In this document: piece after piece, positions 26,895-33,873 of the stretch
Layout of the letters: every line of letters starts with the position of its first letter
How positions within the stretch are numbered: the first letter of the stretch is position 1
Assembly (NCBI GenBank): GCA_025350865.1
Contig: JANXWZ010000138.1
Location: forward strand, 1 to 39,964
Length of the DNA stretch: 39,964 nucleotides
Origin: Rhodanobacteraceae bacterium
GTDB lineage: Bacteria; Acidobacteriota; Terriglobia; Terriglobales; Acidobacteriaceae
Direction: 5' to 3'
The notes under the pieces: generated by a model
The model's database searches: none
What the model saw: only the letters and a program-made list of their open reading frames with translations
What the model was told of the DNA's origin: nothing
Translations under genes and position numbers: made by a program

Positions 26895-27845
26895 ATGACG
26901 ATGAAGTTGAGGTTGGGCCATGCTCGGTTGATTGCATTGCTGGGAATTGTGGTGTTGGCCGCTCCGGTGATGAACGCCCAGACAATGGATGACGGCATCA
27001 TGCTGTCGAAGCTGAAGTACTGCACCGGTGTGTTTTACACCTACGACACCTGGGACCATTACTGGGAAGGTACGAACTTTCGCAGCAACGCGAACATCGG
27101 GGCGATCACGACGCGCAATGTGTCGTATGTGGGCAATTATGGGCTGACGGACCATGTGAATCTGCTGGTGAACGTGCCCTACATCTGGACGTCTGCGAGC
27201 CAGGGTGTGCTGCATGGGCAGCGCGGCTGGCAGGATGCGACGTTTGCCGCGAAGGCGAAGCTGTTGAGTGTGCCGGTCGGCAAGGTCGGTGCGCTGCGAG
27301 CAATCGGGGTGGTGTCGGGGTCGGTGCCGATGTCGGGGTATACGCCGGATGATCTTCCGCTGTCGATCGGCCCGCAGGATATGCAGCTTGGGGGACGCGC
27401 GACGTTGAACTACCTGGGGCACAACGGGGTGTACCTGAACGGCTCGACCATGTACAACCTGCGTGGCAATGTGACGCTGGCACGGCAGGAATACTTCACC
27501 AACGGGAAGCTCTACCTGAGCAACGAAGTCGCGATGCCGAATACCTTTGAGTACGCCGTCGGCGGAGGCTATCGCAAAAACGATACGACGCTGGTGGCGA
27601 CGTTCTCGCAGCATGAGACGCGGGGCGGGGGAGATATCCGGCCGCAGGATGCGCCCTTTGTTTCGAACCGAATGAACTATCAGCGCATCGGCGGCACCGT
27701 GACGATTCCCCTGCCGCGGGTTCACGATCTGCAGTACTGGATGATCTACAACTACACGTTGAACGGGCGCAACGTCGGGCAGGCGAACACCGCCACCGTC
27801 GGGATGCTGTACACCTTCGCGTTTGAAAAGCGAGGCCGCAAATGA
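26895..27845 (+). CDS. putative outer-membrane beta-barrel protein (phenol-degradation MetA-like family)
   Basis: GAGGAA 4 nt upstream supports the ATG at 26895 rather than the in-frame TTG at 26871. The 316-residue protein has a signal peptide (LIALLGIVVLAAPVMNAQ) and then alternating hydrophobic/polar strands rich in Tyr, Gly and Asn: YGLTDHVNLLVNVPYIWTS, LNYLGHNGVYLNGSTMYNL, FEYAVGGGYRKNDTTLVATF. It ends with VGMLYTFAFE. The YGLTDHVNLLVNVPY strand recalls the MetA-pathway phenol-degradation/putative transporter family, whose function is unproven. The stop overlaps the start of the haloperoxidase-like lipoprotein (ATGA), implying a joint role in the envelope. Confidence 0.65.
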   Translation: MTMKLRLGHARLIALLGIVVLAAPVMNAQTMDDGIMLSKLKYCTGVFYTYDTWDHYWEGTNFRSNANIGAITTRNVSYVGNYGLTDHVNLLVNVPYIWTSASQGVLHGQRGWQDATFAAKAKLLSVPVGKVGALRAIGVVSGSVPMSGYTPDDLPLSIGPQDMQLGGRATLNYLGHNGVYLNGSTMYNLRGNVTLARQEYFTNGKLYLSNEVAMPNTFEYAVGGGYRKNDTTLVATFSQHETRGGGDIRPQDAPFVSNRMNYQRIGGTVTIPLPRVHDLQYWMIYNYTLNGRNVGQANTATVGMLYTFAFEKRGRK

Positions 27846-29386
27846 AGTTCTCCTTACGCAAAATCACTTTGATGTTGGGTATTGCCGCTTTGACGGGGGG
27901 CTGCGGCAAGAGCATCACCTCCACCGAGACGCTGGCTGCGTACACGGCCAGCAACGCTGATGCCAACGCCGGGTCGTGGGCGATGATCGTGCTGTCCAGC
28001 CCGACACAGATTCCGGTGCCGGCTCCGGCGGCGGTGACGAGCCCGGCGTATCAGTCCGAGCTGACCGCGATCGAGACGGCGCAGGCGAGTCTGACAACGG
28101 ATCAAAAGGATGCGATTACGTACTGGAGTGCGGGCGGCGCGCTGCGGTGGAACGAGGAGATGCGCCAGCTAGTGGCGCGGCAGGATCTTCCGCCGTCGCC
28201 CAATCCGGACGGCAGCTATCCGGCGCCGAACCCCGCGAATCCGTTTGCGAACCCGCAGTTTCCGTTCAGCAATCCTCCGTATGCAGCCCGTGCATATAGC
28301 TACGCGGCTGTCGCGCAGTACGAGGCGCTGAAGGTGGCGTGGTATGCCAAATACCAGTACAACCGGCCGGCGCCGTCCAAGACCGACTCGAAGATCAAGG
28401 CGCTGATGCCGGACACGCAGGTGCCGTCGTATCCGTCGGAGGACGCGGTGGAGGCGGGGGTAAACGCGGCGATTTTGAAGCTGCTATTCCCGACTAACGC
28501 GGTCGAGATCGACGCCCTTGCGGCGCAGCAGCAGCAGGCAGCCCAACTGGCAGGGCGGGCGACGGCCAGCGACATCGCTGCGGGCCTGGCGCTTGGGCAG
28601 GCGGTGGCGACTGTCGTCTCGGCTCGCGCGGGGAGCGATGGATTCAAGGCGGCTGGGGGCAATGCGACGATCTGGGCCGGGCTCGCGGCTACCGCGACGG
28701 CCAAAGGTGAAGTTCCATGGATCAGCCAGGATGGCCCTCCCCGCCCTCCCATGCTGCCGCTGTTCGGGTCGGTGCAGGGCTGGATGATGCAGCCGTCCGA
28801 CTTCGTGAACGAGCGGCCCGCTCCGCCGCCGGGAACGCACTCGGCGGCGATGGCGACGGATTTGCAGGCAGTTCGCAGCGCGGTGGCGAACATCACGAGC
28901 GATCAGCTGGCGACGGTCTACAAATGGGCGGATGGGGTGAGCACGCCGACCCCGCCGGGGCACTGGGACTTCATCGCGGTACCTTACATTGTGGCTGCGA
29001 AGATGAGCGAAGTACGCACTGCACGGACGTTTGCGCTGCTGAATATGGCGATGCATGACGCGGGTGTGGGGTGCTGGGATGCGAAGTATTTCTACTTCAA
29101 TCCGCGGCCGTCGCAACTTGATCCGAACATCAAGACGTGGACTGGATTGCCGAATTTTCCGGCGTATGTTTCCGGCCACTCGGACTTCTCGGCTGCGGCC
29201 GCGGATGTTCTGTCGTACATCTTTCCGTCGGGGGTTTCCTACTTCAACGCCCAGGCGCAGGAAGCGGCCATGTCGCGGCTTTATGGGGGGATTCATTACC
29301 CGAGCGATATCTCGGCGGGGTTGACGCACGGAAAGCGGATCGGGGACTACACGGTTCGGTTTGCGAAGGCGGATGGGGCGAATTAG
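27842..29386 (+). CDS. PAP2/vanadium-dependent haloperoxidase-like lipoprotein
   Basis: The 514-residue protein starts with a lipobox signal (LMLGIAALTGGC), so it is probably anchored to an envelope membrane. The C-terminal part carries the complete acid-phosphatase/haloperoxidase triad of motifs: K415-x6-R422-P423 (KYFYFNPRP), S444-G-H446 (YVSGHSDFSAA) and S478-R479-x5-H485 (SRLYGGIH). These bind phosphate or vanadate and include the acid-base and nucleophilic histidines. The N-terminal 380 residues are helical, with an Ala/Gln-rich stretch (about 215-245), as in bacterial vanadium haloperoxidase relatives. Whether it halogenates or is a phosphatase cannot be told from the sequence. Overlaps the upstream beta-barrel gene by 4 bp. 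Confidence 0.85.
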   Translation: MKFSLRKITLMLGIAALTGGCGKSITSTETLAAYTASNADANAGSWAMIVLSSPTQIPVPAPAAVTSPAYQSELTAIETAQASLTTDQKDAITYWSAGGALRWNEEMRQLVARQDLPPSPNPDGSYPAPNPANPFANPQFPFSNPPYAARAYSYAAVAQYEALKVAWYAKYQYNRPAPSKTDSKIKALMPDTQVPSYPSEDAVEAGVNAAILKLLFPTNAVEIDALAAQQQQAAQLAGRATASDIAAGLALGQAVATVVSARAGSDGFKAAGGNATIWAGLAATATAKGEVPWISQDGPPRPPMLPLFGSVQGWMMQPSDFVNERPAPPPGTHSAAMATDLQAVRSAVANITSDQLATVYKWADGVSTPTPPGHWDFIAVPYIVAAKMSEVRTARTFALLNMAMHDAGVGCWDAKYFYFNPRPSQLDPNIKTWTGLPNFPAYVSGHSDFSAAAADVLSYIFPSGVSYFNAQAQEAAMSRLYGGIHYPSDISAGLTHGKRIGDYTVRFAKADGAN

Positions 29387-29428
29387 GCGCTTGTGCGTGC
29401 GGTAGTGCAAAAGCTACGACAACCGCAG

Positions 29429-29441
29429 ATCCCTGTGGGAT
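29429..29441. repeat. short hairpin of a REP-like stretch
   Basis: ATCCC-TGT-GGGAT lies in GCAGATCCCTGTGGGATGAC, of the kind found in dispersed intergenic repeats in such genomes. No T-tract follows, so a terminator role for the haloperoxidase gene is uncertain. Confidence 0.35.
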
Positions 29442-29477
29442 GACAAAAAAGACGACAGACAAAGGGACGAAAAACAG

Positions 29478-29505
29478 AAGAGGTGAGGCCATGGCCTCAC
29501 CTCTT
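29478..29505 (-). terminator. 28-bp perfect palindrome, terminator of the dienelactone hydrolase gene
   Basis: Fourteen bases at 29478-29491 are perfectly complementary to 29492-29505, with GGCCATGGCC at the centre. On the minus strand the hairpin is followed by CTGTTTTTCG, 20 nt past the hydrolase stop codon. It also lies in the convergent gap after the plus-strand operon and could stop transcription from that side less efficiently. Confidence 0.8.
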
Positions 29506-29525
29506 GTGTAATCGAGAGTGCGAGT

Positions 29526-30437
29526 TTAGGCGCGTGTGTATTTGTTAAACCAGTCGATGGTGCGCTGGAAGGCGAGATCGGCGGCGGCCTTGTTGTAGCG
29601 CTCCGGGGTGGCGTCGCAGTTGAAGCCGTGGACGCAGTTGGGGTAGATGTAGCCCTCGTGCGGGACGCCGGCGGCAGTCAGAGCCTTGTCGTAGGCCGGC
29701 CAACCCTGGGCCAGGCGGGTGTCGAGTTCGCCGTGATGCGCCATGATGGCAGCCTTGATCTTCGGGATATCGGCGTCGGCCGGTGGTCCGCCGTAGAAGG
29801 GTGCGGCTGCGGAGAGGTCGGCTCCCAGCCGGACGGCGAGCGTGTTCGACATGCTACCGCCGTAGCAGAATCCGGTGACGGCGATCTTGCCGGAGCAGTC
29901 GGGGCGCGCCTTCAGCCACTGGGCAGAGGCGACCATGTCTTCGGCCATCTTCTTGCCGTCGACCTTGGAGAACATCTGGCCGCCCTTGTAGTCGTCGCCG
30001 GGGAAGCCGCCGAGCGAGGTGAGGCCGTCGGGCGCGAAGGCCATGAAGTTCTGCATGGCGAAGCGCCGGGCGACATCTTCAATGTGCGGGTTGAGGCCGC
30101 GATTCTCGTGGATGACGATGACGCCGGGCAGCTTGGACGGCTTCTCGGAGCGGGTGTCGGCGCTGATGGGACGCACCAGATAGCCCTTGATGGAGCCGTT
30201 GCCGTTGGGCGAGGGAACGGTCTCGTAGCTGGCCTTGATGCGGTTGTCCGTGGGCGAGACCTGCTGGCCGGCCGCGTAGTTCGGCATCAGGGCTTCGACC
30301 ATCGCGGTCGTGGCCATGGTGCCGACGGCGATCTTCTGGATGCCATCCATGAACGCACGGCGCGTCACCCCGCCGTGGATGAACTTGTTGTAGAGAGCTA
30401 CAGCTTCGACAGGCACTTTGGGCTGGGTGGATTCCAT
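29526..30437 (-). CDS. exported dienelactone hydrolase family protein
   Basis: The 303-residue protein has a twin-arginine-like leader (GGVTRRAFMDGIQKIAVGTMATTAM, about residues 22-46) followed by an alpha/beta-hydrolase of the carboxymethylenebutenolidase type. Visible are IHENRGLNPHIEDVARR (E111), the cysteine nucleophile elbow GFCYGGS (C191), D239 in HHGELD and H270 in CVHGFN, the Cys-Asp-His triad of dienelactone hydrolases. The leader is less hydrophobic than a typical Tat signal, so export is probable but not certain. The substrate is unknown; an ester or lactone is expected. AAGGAG 8 nt upstream of the ATG at 30437 supports the start. Monocistronic with its own terminator. Confidence 0.85.
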   Translation of the reverse strand: MESTQPKVPVEAVALYNKFIHGGVTRRAFMDGIQKIAVGTMATTAMVEALMPNYAAGQQVSPTDNRIKASYETVPSPNGNGSIKGYLVRPISADTRSEKPSKLPGVIVIHENRGLNPHIEDVARRFAMQNFMAFAPDGLTSLGGFPGDDYKGGQMFSKVDGKKMAEDMVASAQWLKARPDCSGKIAVTGFCYGGSMSNTLAVRLGADLSAAAPFYGGPPADADIPKIKAAIMAHHGELDTRLAQGWPAYDKALTAAGVPHEGYIYPNCVHGFNCDATPERYNKAAADLAFQRTIDWFNKYTRA

Positions 30438-30539
30438 TGGGTAGGCTCCTTGGGTGCGAGCAGAATATCATCCTGCGGGGACATTCGGCACGGGGGGAAA
30501 CAGGCATTTCCGCTACACTCGAAGTGGCGGCAATGGCAA

Positions 30540-30560
30540 GGGCCCATAGCTCAATTGGTT
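30540..30560 (+). repeat. duplicated 5' end of the CAU tRNA gene (candidate attachment site)
   Basis: Twenty-one bases match 31818-31838, the 5' end to mid D-loop of the intact tRNA, with one difference: C instead of T at tRNA position 6. After this point the sequence diverges and no tRNA can fold. The C would pair perfectly with G67 of the acceptor stem, whereas the T in the intact gene makes a G-U pair, so this copy may be the original 5' end. TACACT at 30514-30519 may be its old -10 box. Confidence 0.7.
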
Positions 30561-30696
30561 TCCGGTTTAAGAATCTCTTGCGCTACCACGCCCGAACTCG
30601 ATGAGGTTTGGGGGGACTCGCCCCTAAGACGGCGCGATCAGTATGTTCGGACTGTATACTTTCGGTTGGCGTACCCATCGTCGAAAGAGAGTCTCC

Positions 30697-31305
30697 GTGA
30701 CCCAACGTACATTTCGTTACCGCATCCTGGTCGTCGACGACGAAGAAGCCCTCCGAAACATAGGCCAGCTCTTACTCGAAGCGCAAGGCTATGAGGTCGT
30801 CTGCGCTGAAGACGGCTTTGAAGGTCTAGCCGCCTTGAAGCAATCGCTTCCGGACATCATCATTTCGGACCTCCGGATGCCGAACATGAATGGATTTGAG
30901 TTCCTGTCCGTTGTCCGACGCCGTTTTCCCATTATTCCCGTAATTGTAATTTCGGGAGAATTCCTGGGCGTGTCTGTACCTGAAACCGTGCTCGCTGACG
31001 CTTTTTTTTCCAAAGGTGCGTACACGATTCCAGAACTCTTCGAGCGCATCGTCGATTTGTTGCATGAGCTTCCGACACGACCGAGAGTTGGTAAATCCGA
31101 TAAGGCTGCGGTATGGGTGATGAACAATAAAGGGACGGTCGCGGTCACTTGTTCTGAATGCCTCCGGACGTTTCCGGTAACAGGAGTGTCCGAAGGCGCG
31201 AACGAAGCGGACTGCGACTTCTGTTCGTGTCGGGTCCATTTTGAAATCATTGAGAAAGCTCCTAACAGAGACGCAATCCCGTCCAACGTTCCGTTAGCTG
31301 ACTAA
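30697..31305 (+). CDS. single-receiver response regulator with cysteine-rich C-terminal tail
   Basis: The GTG at 30697 starts six residues before the receiver core (RYRILVVDDEEALRN) and has AGAGAG upstream; an ATG at 30643 would add 18 Arg-rich residues and overlap a TATACT that could be a -10 box. The receiver shows the DDE pocket, phospho-acceptor Asp in IISDLRMPNMNG and the Lys in FFSKGAY. After about residue 135 there is no known DNA-binding domain. Instead a segment AVTCSECLRTF...CDFCSCRVHFEI offers two Cys-x2-Cys pairs that could bind zinc. It may be a phosphate sink or a regulator working by protein contact. It lies inside the candidate tRNA-associated element, with no kinase nearby. 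Confidence 0.8.
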   Translation: MTQRTFRYRILVVDDEEALRNIGQLLLEAQGYEVVCAEDGFEGLAALKQSLPDIIISDLRMPNMNGFEFLSVVRRRFPIIPVIVISGEFLGVSVPETVLADAFFSKGAYTIPELFERIVDLLHELPTRPRVGKSDKAAVWVMNNKGTVAVTCSECLRTFPVTGVSEGANEADCDFCSCRVHFEIIEKAPNRDAIPSNVPLAD

Positions 31306-31361
31306 GCTCGTCCGGCGGCACGTCGCTCTAACCCGTGGAGCAGTTCTGACGTGCCCAAAGT

Positions 31362-31808
31362 GTGGGATCCAGAGGGCGGAAACCATGCCATGAAACTTCT
31401 GCCGCTTTTCGACGAATGCTTGCAAGATTGAAAGCCCCCCAGACAAGGCAATCGCTGCGTCATTGCGCTTACGGCTCCGCCAAGTGTCCCCTTGTGCAAC
31501 TGGAGGGGGAATGCTGCACAGCGCAAGTATGCGAGTGGTTTCTACTTGGACGCGCTCCGAAGGCGTCCGACGAAGGTAGTCACACGTTCCTGACGCGCTT
31601 GGGAGAGGCTGGAGCTGATGCGTTTACAATTATGAGGCTGGCGGGGCATGCAAGCGTTGTGATGTCCCAACGGTACGTTCACCCAACACCAGATAGCTGC
31701 GAGACGGCTTTCAAGCGCTTGGAAGCGTTCAATGCGAGGTCTGTCGCCAAGATGGAAAGAAAAACGTCCCTACAAACGTCCCATCACGCATTCCGGCGGA
31801 CCGCGTAA
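31362..31808 (+). pseudogene. C-terminal remnant of a tyrosine recombinase/phage integrase
   Basis: Similarity begins only at about 31578: SHTFLTRLGEAGADAFTIMRLAGHASVVMSQRYVHP (split here as SHTFLTRLGEAG, IMRLAGHASVV, MSQRYVHP). It covers the second half of the catalytic domain, with GHAS and the nucleophile Tyr at about 31674. The catalytic His-x-x-Arg is lost, since R-H-T-F reads S-H-T-F and the residues before it (APKASDEG) are unrelated. The first 70 codons look non-coding. The fragment ends 9 bp before the intact tRNA gene. It cannot be an active integrase. Confidence 0.75.
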
Positions 31809-31817
31809 GTTGTTGAA

Positions 31818-31894
31818 GGGCCTATAGCTCAATTGGTTAGAGCAGCGAACTCATAATTCGTTGGTTCCAGGTTCAAGTCCTGGTGGGCCCACCA
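31818..31894 (+). tRNA. tRNA with CAU anticodon (Met-elongator or Ile2)
   Basis: The 77-nt gene folds into a full cloverleaf: acceptor GGGCCTA/TGGGCCC with one U-G pair, D-stem GCTC/GAGC, anticodon stem GCGAA/TTCGT with loop CTCATAA, T-stem CCAGG/CCTGG with loop TTCAAGT, and encoded CCA. G1-C72 and the anticodon stem exclude the initiator. The GGGCC-start and the TTGGT variable region resemble tRNA-Ile2, whose CAU is modified to lysidine, more than elongator Met, but sequence alone does not settle this. Confidence 0.95.
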
Positions 31895-31917
31895 AAGACG
31901 CATTCGAGGAGCGAATC

Positions 31918-32127
31918 ATGCCGGATGACGAACAGTGGGCTCCTAGAAAGCTGACTTCTGCGCAGGGCCAGCTGGAGCAACTCGCTTACTGGCAGAGCAA
32001 GACAATTCCGGAACGTCTTGCCGGGGCTACCGCGCTGACTAGACGCATGTACAAGATGCGAGGAATCGATCTCGATGCATTCGAAGCAGATTTCAGTCCT
32101 AGCCGCGTTTCTCGCCGCAAAGGTTGA
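31918..32127 (+). CDS. small protein paired with nucleotidyltransferase (possible antitoxin-like partner)
   Basis: The ATG at 31918 has GAGGA 7 nt upstream; the in-frame extension to 31861 runs into the tRNA and is rejected. The 69-residue protein (MPDDEQWAPRKLTSAQG, QLAYWQSKTIPERLAG, MRGIDLDAFEADFSP) is charged and helical, with no signal or membrane segment. Similar short W-x-x-RKL...QLAYW proteins precede a nucleotidyltransferase-fold gene in many genomes, from memory. It overlaps the next gene by 53 bp, implying co-translation. It starts 23 nt after the tRNA, whose promoter may also serve it. Function is not established. Confidence 0.7.
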   Translation: MPDDEQWAPRKLTSAQGQLEQLAYWQSKTIPERLAGATALTRRMYKMRGIDLDAFEADFSPSRVSRRKG

Positions 32128-32524
32128 CTACGCCGTCGTCGGTGGAGTGGCGGTGATTACCCACGGCTATGTGCGTACGACGAACGATCTGGATATCTTT
32201 ATTCGACCCACGGAAGACAATGCTCGGGCAGCTTTCGAGGCGCTACGGGGACTGGGCGTGCCGCTTGAAGGGTTGGACTACTCCGATCTTCTCGACGACC
32301 AGGAGCACCTTCGCTTCGGTCCCAACGAAGACCATATCGACATCCTCGCATCCATCGGCGAGATGCCGTTCGATCAGGTGTGGCGTAATCGAATTGAGAC
32401 CGAGATCGAGGGCTATCGGATTCCGTTCATTTCGAAATCGGACTTGATTGAGAATAAGCTACAGGTTGGACGGCATCGGGATTTGTCCGATGTCGAGGCG
32501 CTGGAGCGTATTTCTGAGTATTAG
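32075..32524 (+). CDS. nucleotidyltransferase-fold protein (DUF6036/MNT-like)
   Basis: The 149-residue protein has VDYAVVGGVAVITHGYVRTTNDLDIFI, split as the glycine motif VVGGVAV and the metal-binding NDLDIFI (D-x-D), the minimal nucleotidyltransferase signature. Then HIDILASIGEMPFDQVW, a third possible acid in HID, and KSDLIENKL near the end. Proteins of this kind act as AMP- or nucleotide-transferring toxins or antitoxins, or as resistance enzymes. AGGAA lies 9 nt before the ATG at 32075, inside the preceding small gene. The gene ends 26 bp before the pyrimidine operon, so some read-through into it is possible. Confidence 0.82.
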   Translation: MHSKQISVLAAFLAAKVDYAVVGGVAVITHGYVRTTNDLDIFIRPTEDNARAAFEALRGLGVPLEGLDYSDLLDDQEHLRFGPNEDHIDILASIGEMPFDQVWRNRIETEIEGYRIPFISKSDLIENKLQVGRHRDLSDVEALERISEY

Positions 32525-32550
32525 TCCGATGATCGAATGAGGAGCACCTG

Positions 32551-33816
32551 ATGGCGGCGGATGCGGGCCGGGTACTGGCAAATCTGGAAGGGTTACGGGC
32601 ACTGACCGGCGACGAGATGGGCGCGCAGCGGGTGGCGTGGACCCAGACGTGGCTTAAGGCTCGGGCGTGGTTTACGGAGCTGGTAAACGCGCTGCCGCAC
32701 CAGGATCGCATCGAGCGGCACTACGATGCGGCGGGCAATCTTTGGGTGACGCTGCGCGGGGTGAGCGATAGGGCGCTGGTGCTGGGGAGCCATCTGGATT
32801 CGGTGCCGAATGGCGGCTGGCTGGATGGGTGTCTCGGCATGTTGGCGGGCCTCGAGGTGCTGCGCTCGCTCAGTGAGGAGTATGCAGGCAGGCCGCCGGT
32901 AACGATTCGGCTGGTGGACTTTGCCGATGAAGAGGGGGCGCGGTTTGGGCGCAGTCTGCTGGGGTCGTCGGCGTTTGCGGGGACGCAGTCGGTGGAGGCA
33001 GACCGTATCAAGACAGATCGAGACGGCGTGACGCTGGAGGCTGCGCTGGCTTCTTGCGGAGTTTTGGTTGAACGGATTGGCGATGCGGCGGTTGAGCAGA
33101 AGAACGCCGCGGCGTATCTGGAGTTGCATATCGAGCAGGGGCCGGTGCTGGAGCGGATGGGGCTGCCGCTCGCGGTGGTCGCGGGGACCAAGGGTGTGGA
33201 GCGTCATGCGGTCACTTTTTTCGGACAGGAGGCGCATTCTGGGTCGACACCGATGACAGCACGGCGCGATGCGCTGGCGGCTGCGGCGAAGTTGGCGCTG
33301 GAGATTCGGCCGATTGCGATGAAGCATCCGGATGCGGTGGCGACGATGGGAAGCGTGAAGACGTTCCCGGGGATCGTGACTGCGGTGGTCGGGCGGTGCG
33401 AGACGACGCTGGATATGCGCGATCTGGGTGCGGGCGTGTTGGCGCAGATGTTTGCGGAAGTCAAAGCCGCAAGCGAGCGGTTTGCGGTTGAGGAAGGCTG
33501 CTCGGTCGAGTGGAAGCGCATCTGGTCGATTGAGCCGATCCCGTTCAGCGCGAAGCTGATGGGTTTTGCGGCGGAGGCAATTGAAGAGCTGACAGGGGCT
33601 GTGCCTCCACAGTTGCCGTCGGGGCCGCTGCATGATGCGGCGGAGGTTTGCCGGTGCGGGATTCCGACGGTGATGATGTTTGTGCAGTCGCTGAAGGGGC
33701 TGAGCCATAATCGCGAAGAAGATACGCGGCGGGAGCATTTGGAACTGGCTGTCGAGGCGTTTGCGAAGCTGGCTGCTAAGACCCTGGATTCGCTGCTGCA
33801 GGATTCTGCTGTCTAG
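32551..33816 (+). CDS. M20-family amidase, beta-ureidopropionase/N-carbamoyl-amino-acid hydrolase-like
   Basis: It should hydrolyse N-carbamoyl-beta-alanine to beta-alanine, CO2 and NH3, the third step of reductive pyrimidine degradation. The 421-residue protein has the binuclear-metal motifs GSHLDSVPNGGWLDG (H81, D92), DEEGARFGRS (E127, E128) and LELHIEQGP (H193). The dimerisation-domain signature AHSGSTPM and a C-terminal SGPLHDAAEV histidine complete the hydantoinase/carbamoylase family of M20. Allantoate amidohydrolases share these motifs, and only the neighbouring preTA and dihydropyrimidinase genes favour the ureido substrate. GAGGAG 7 nt upstream fixes the start. First gene of the catabolic operon. 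Confidence 0.88.
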   Translation: MAADAGRVLANLEGLRALTGDEMGAQRVAWTQTWLKARAWFTELVNALPHQDRIERHYDAAGNLWVTLRGVSDRALVLGSHLDSVPNGGWLDGCLGMLAGLEVLRSLSEEYAGRPPVTIRLVDFADEEGARFGRSLLGSSAFAGTQSVEADRIKTDRDGVTLEAALASCGVLVERIGDAAVEQKNAAAYLELHIEQGPVLERMGLPLAVVAGTKGVERHAVTFFGQEAHSGSTPMTARRDALAAAAKLALEIRPIAMKHPDAVATMGSVKTFPGIVTAVVGRCETTLDMRDLGAGVLAQMFAEVKAASERFAVEEGCSVEWKRIWSIEPIPFSAKLMGFAAEAIEELTGAVPPQLPSGPLHDAAEVCRCGIPTVMMFVQSLKGLSHNREEDTRREHLELAVEAFAKLAAKTLDSLLQDSAV

Positions 33817-33873
33817 TTGATTTCGATGATGCATAATCATCTCTCCCGTTCCGAATTTCCCGCAAGGAGAACG

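Larger units (their letters stand above)
30540..31838. mobile_element. candidate small tRNA-associated integrated element (decayed)
   Basis: A 1.3-kb interval is bounded by direct repeats of the tRNA 5' end (30540-30560 and 31818-31838). It contains a receiver-domain gene and, next to the right repeat, the C-terminal remnant of a tyrosine recombinase, the usual place for an integrase. The interval is less GC-rich than its neighbours. This suggests site-specific insertion into the D-loop region of the tRNA, the element restoring the tRNA 5' half, followed by deletion of most of the element. The inference rests on a 21-bp repeat and one remnant. Confidence 0.55.

Noticed and set aside
29401-29511. 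Small gene or CRISPR-like repeat unit in the convergent gap
   Set aside because: The repeats are single hairpins, one being the terminator of the hydrolase gene; no regularly spaced direct repeats exist anywhere in the window.
30540-30612. A second functional tRNA gene
   Set aside because: Only the 5' 21 nt match; no anticodon arm, T-arm or acceptor 3' strand follows.
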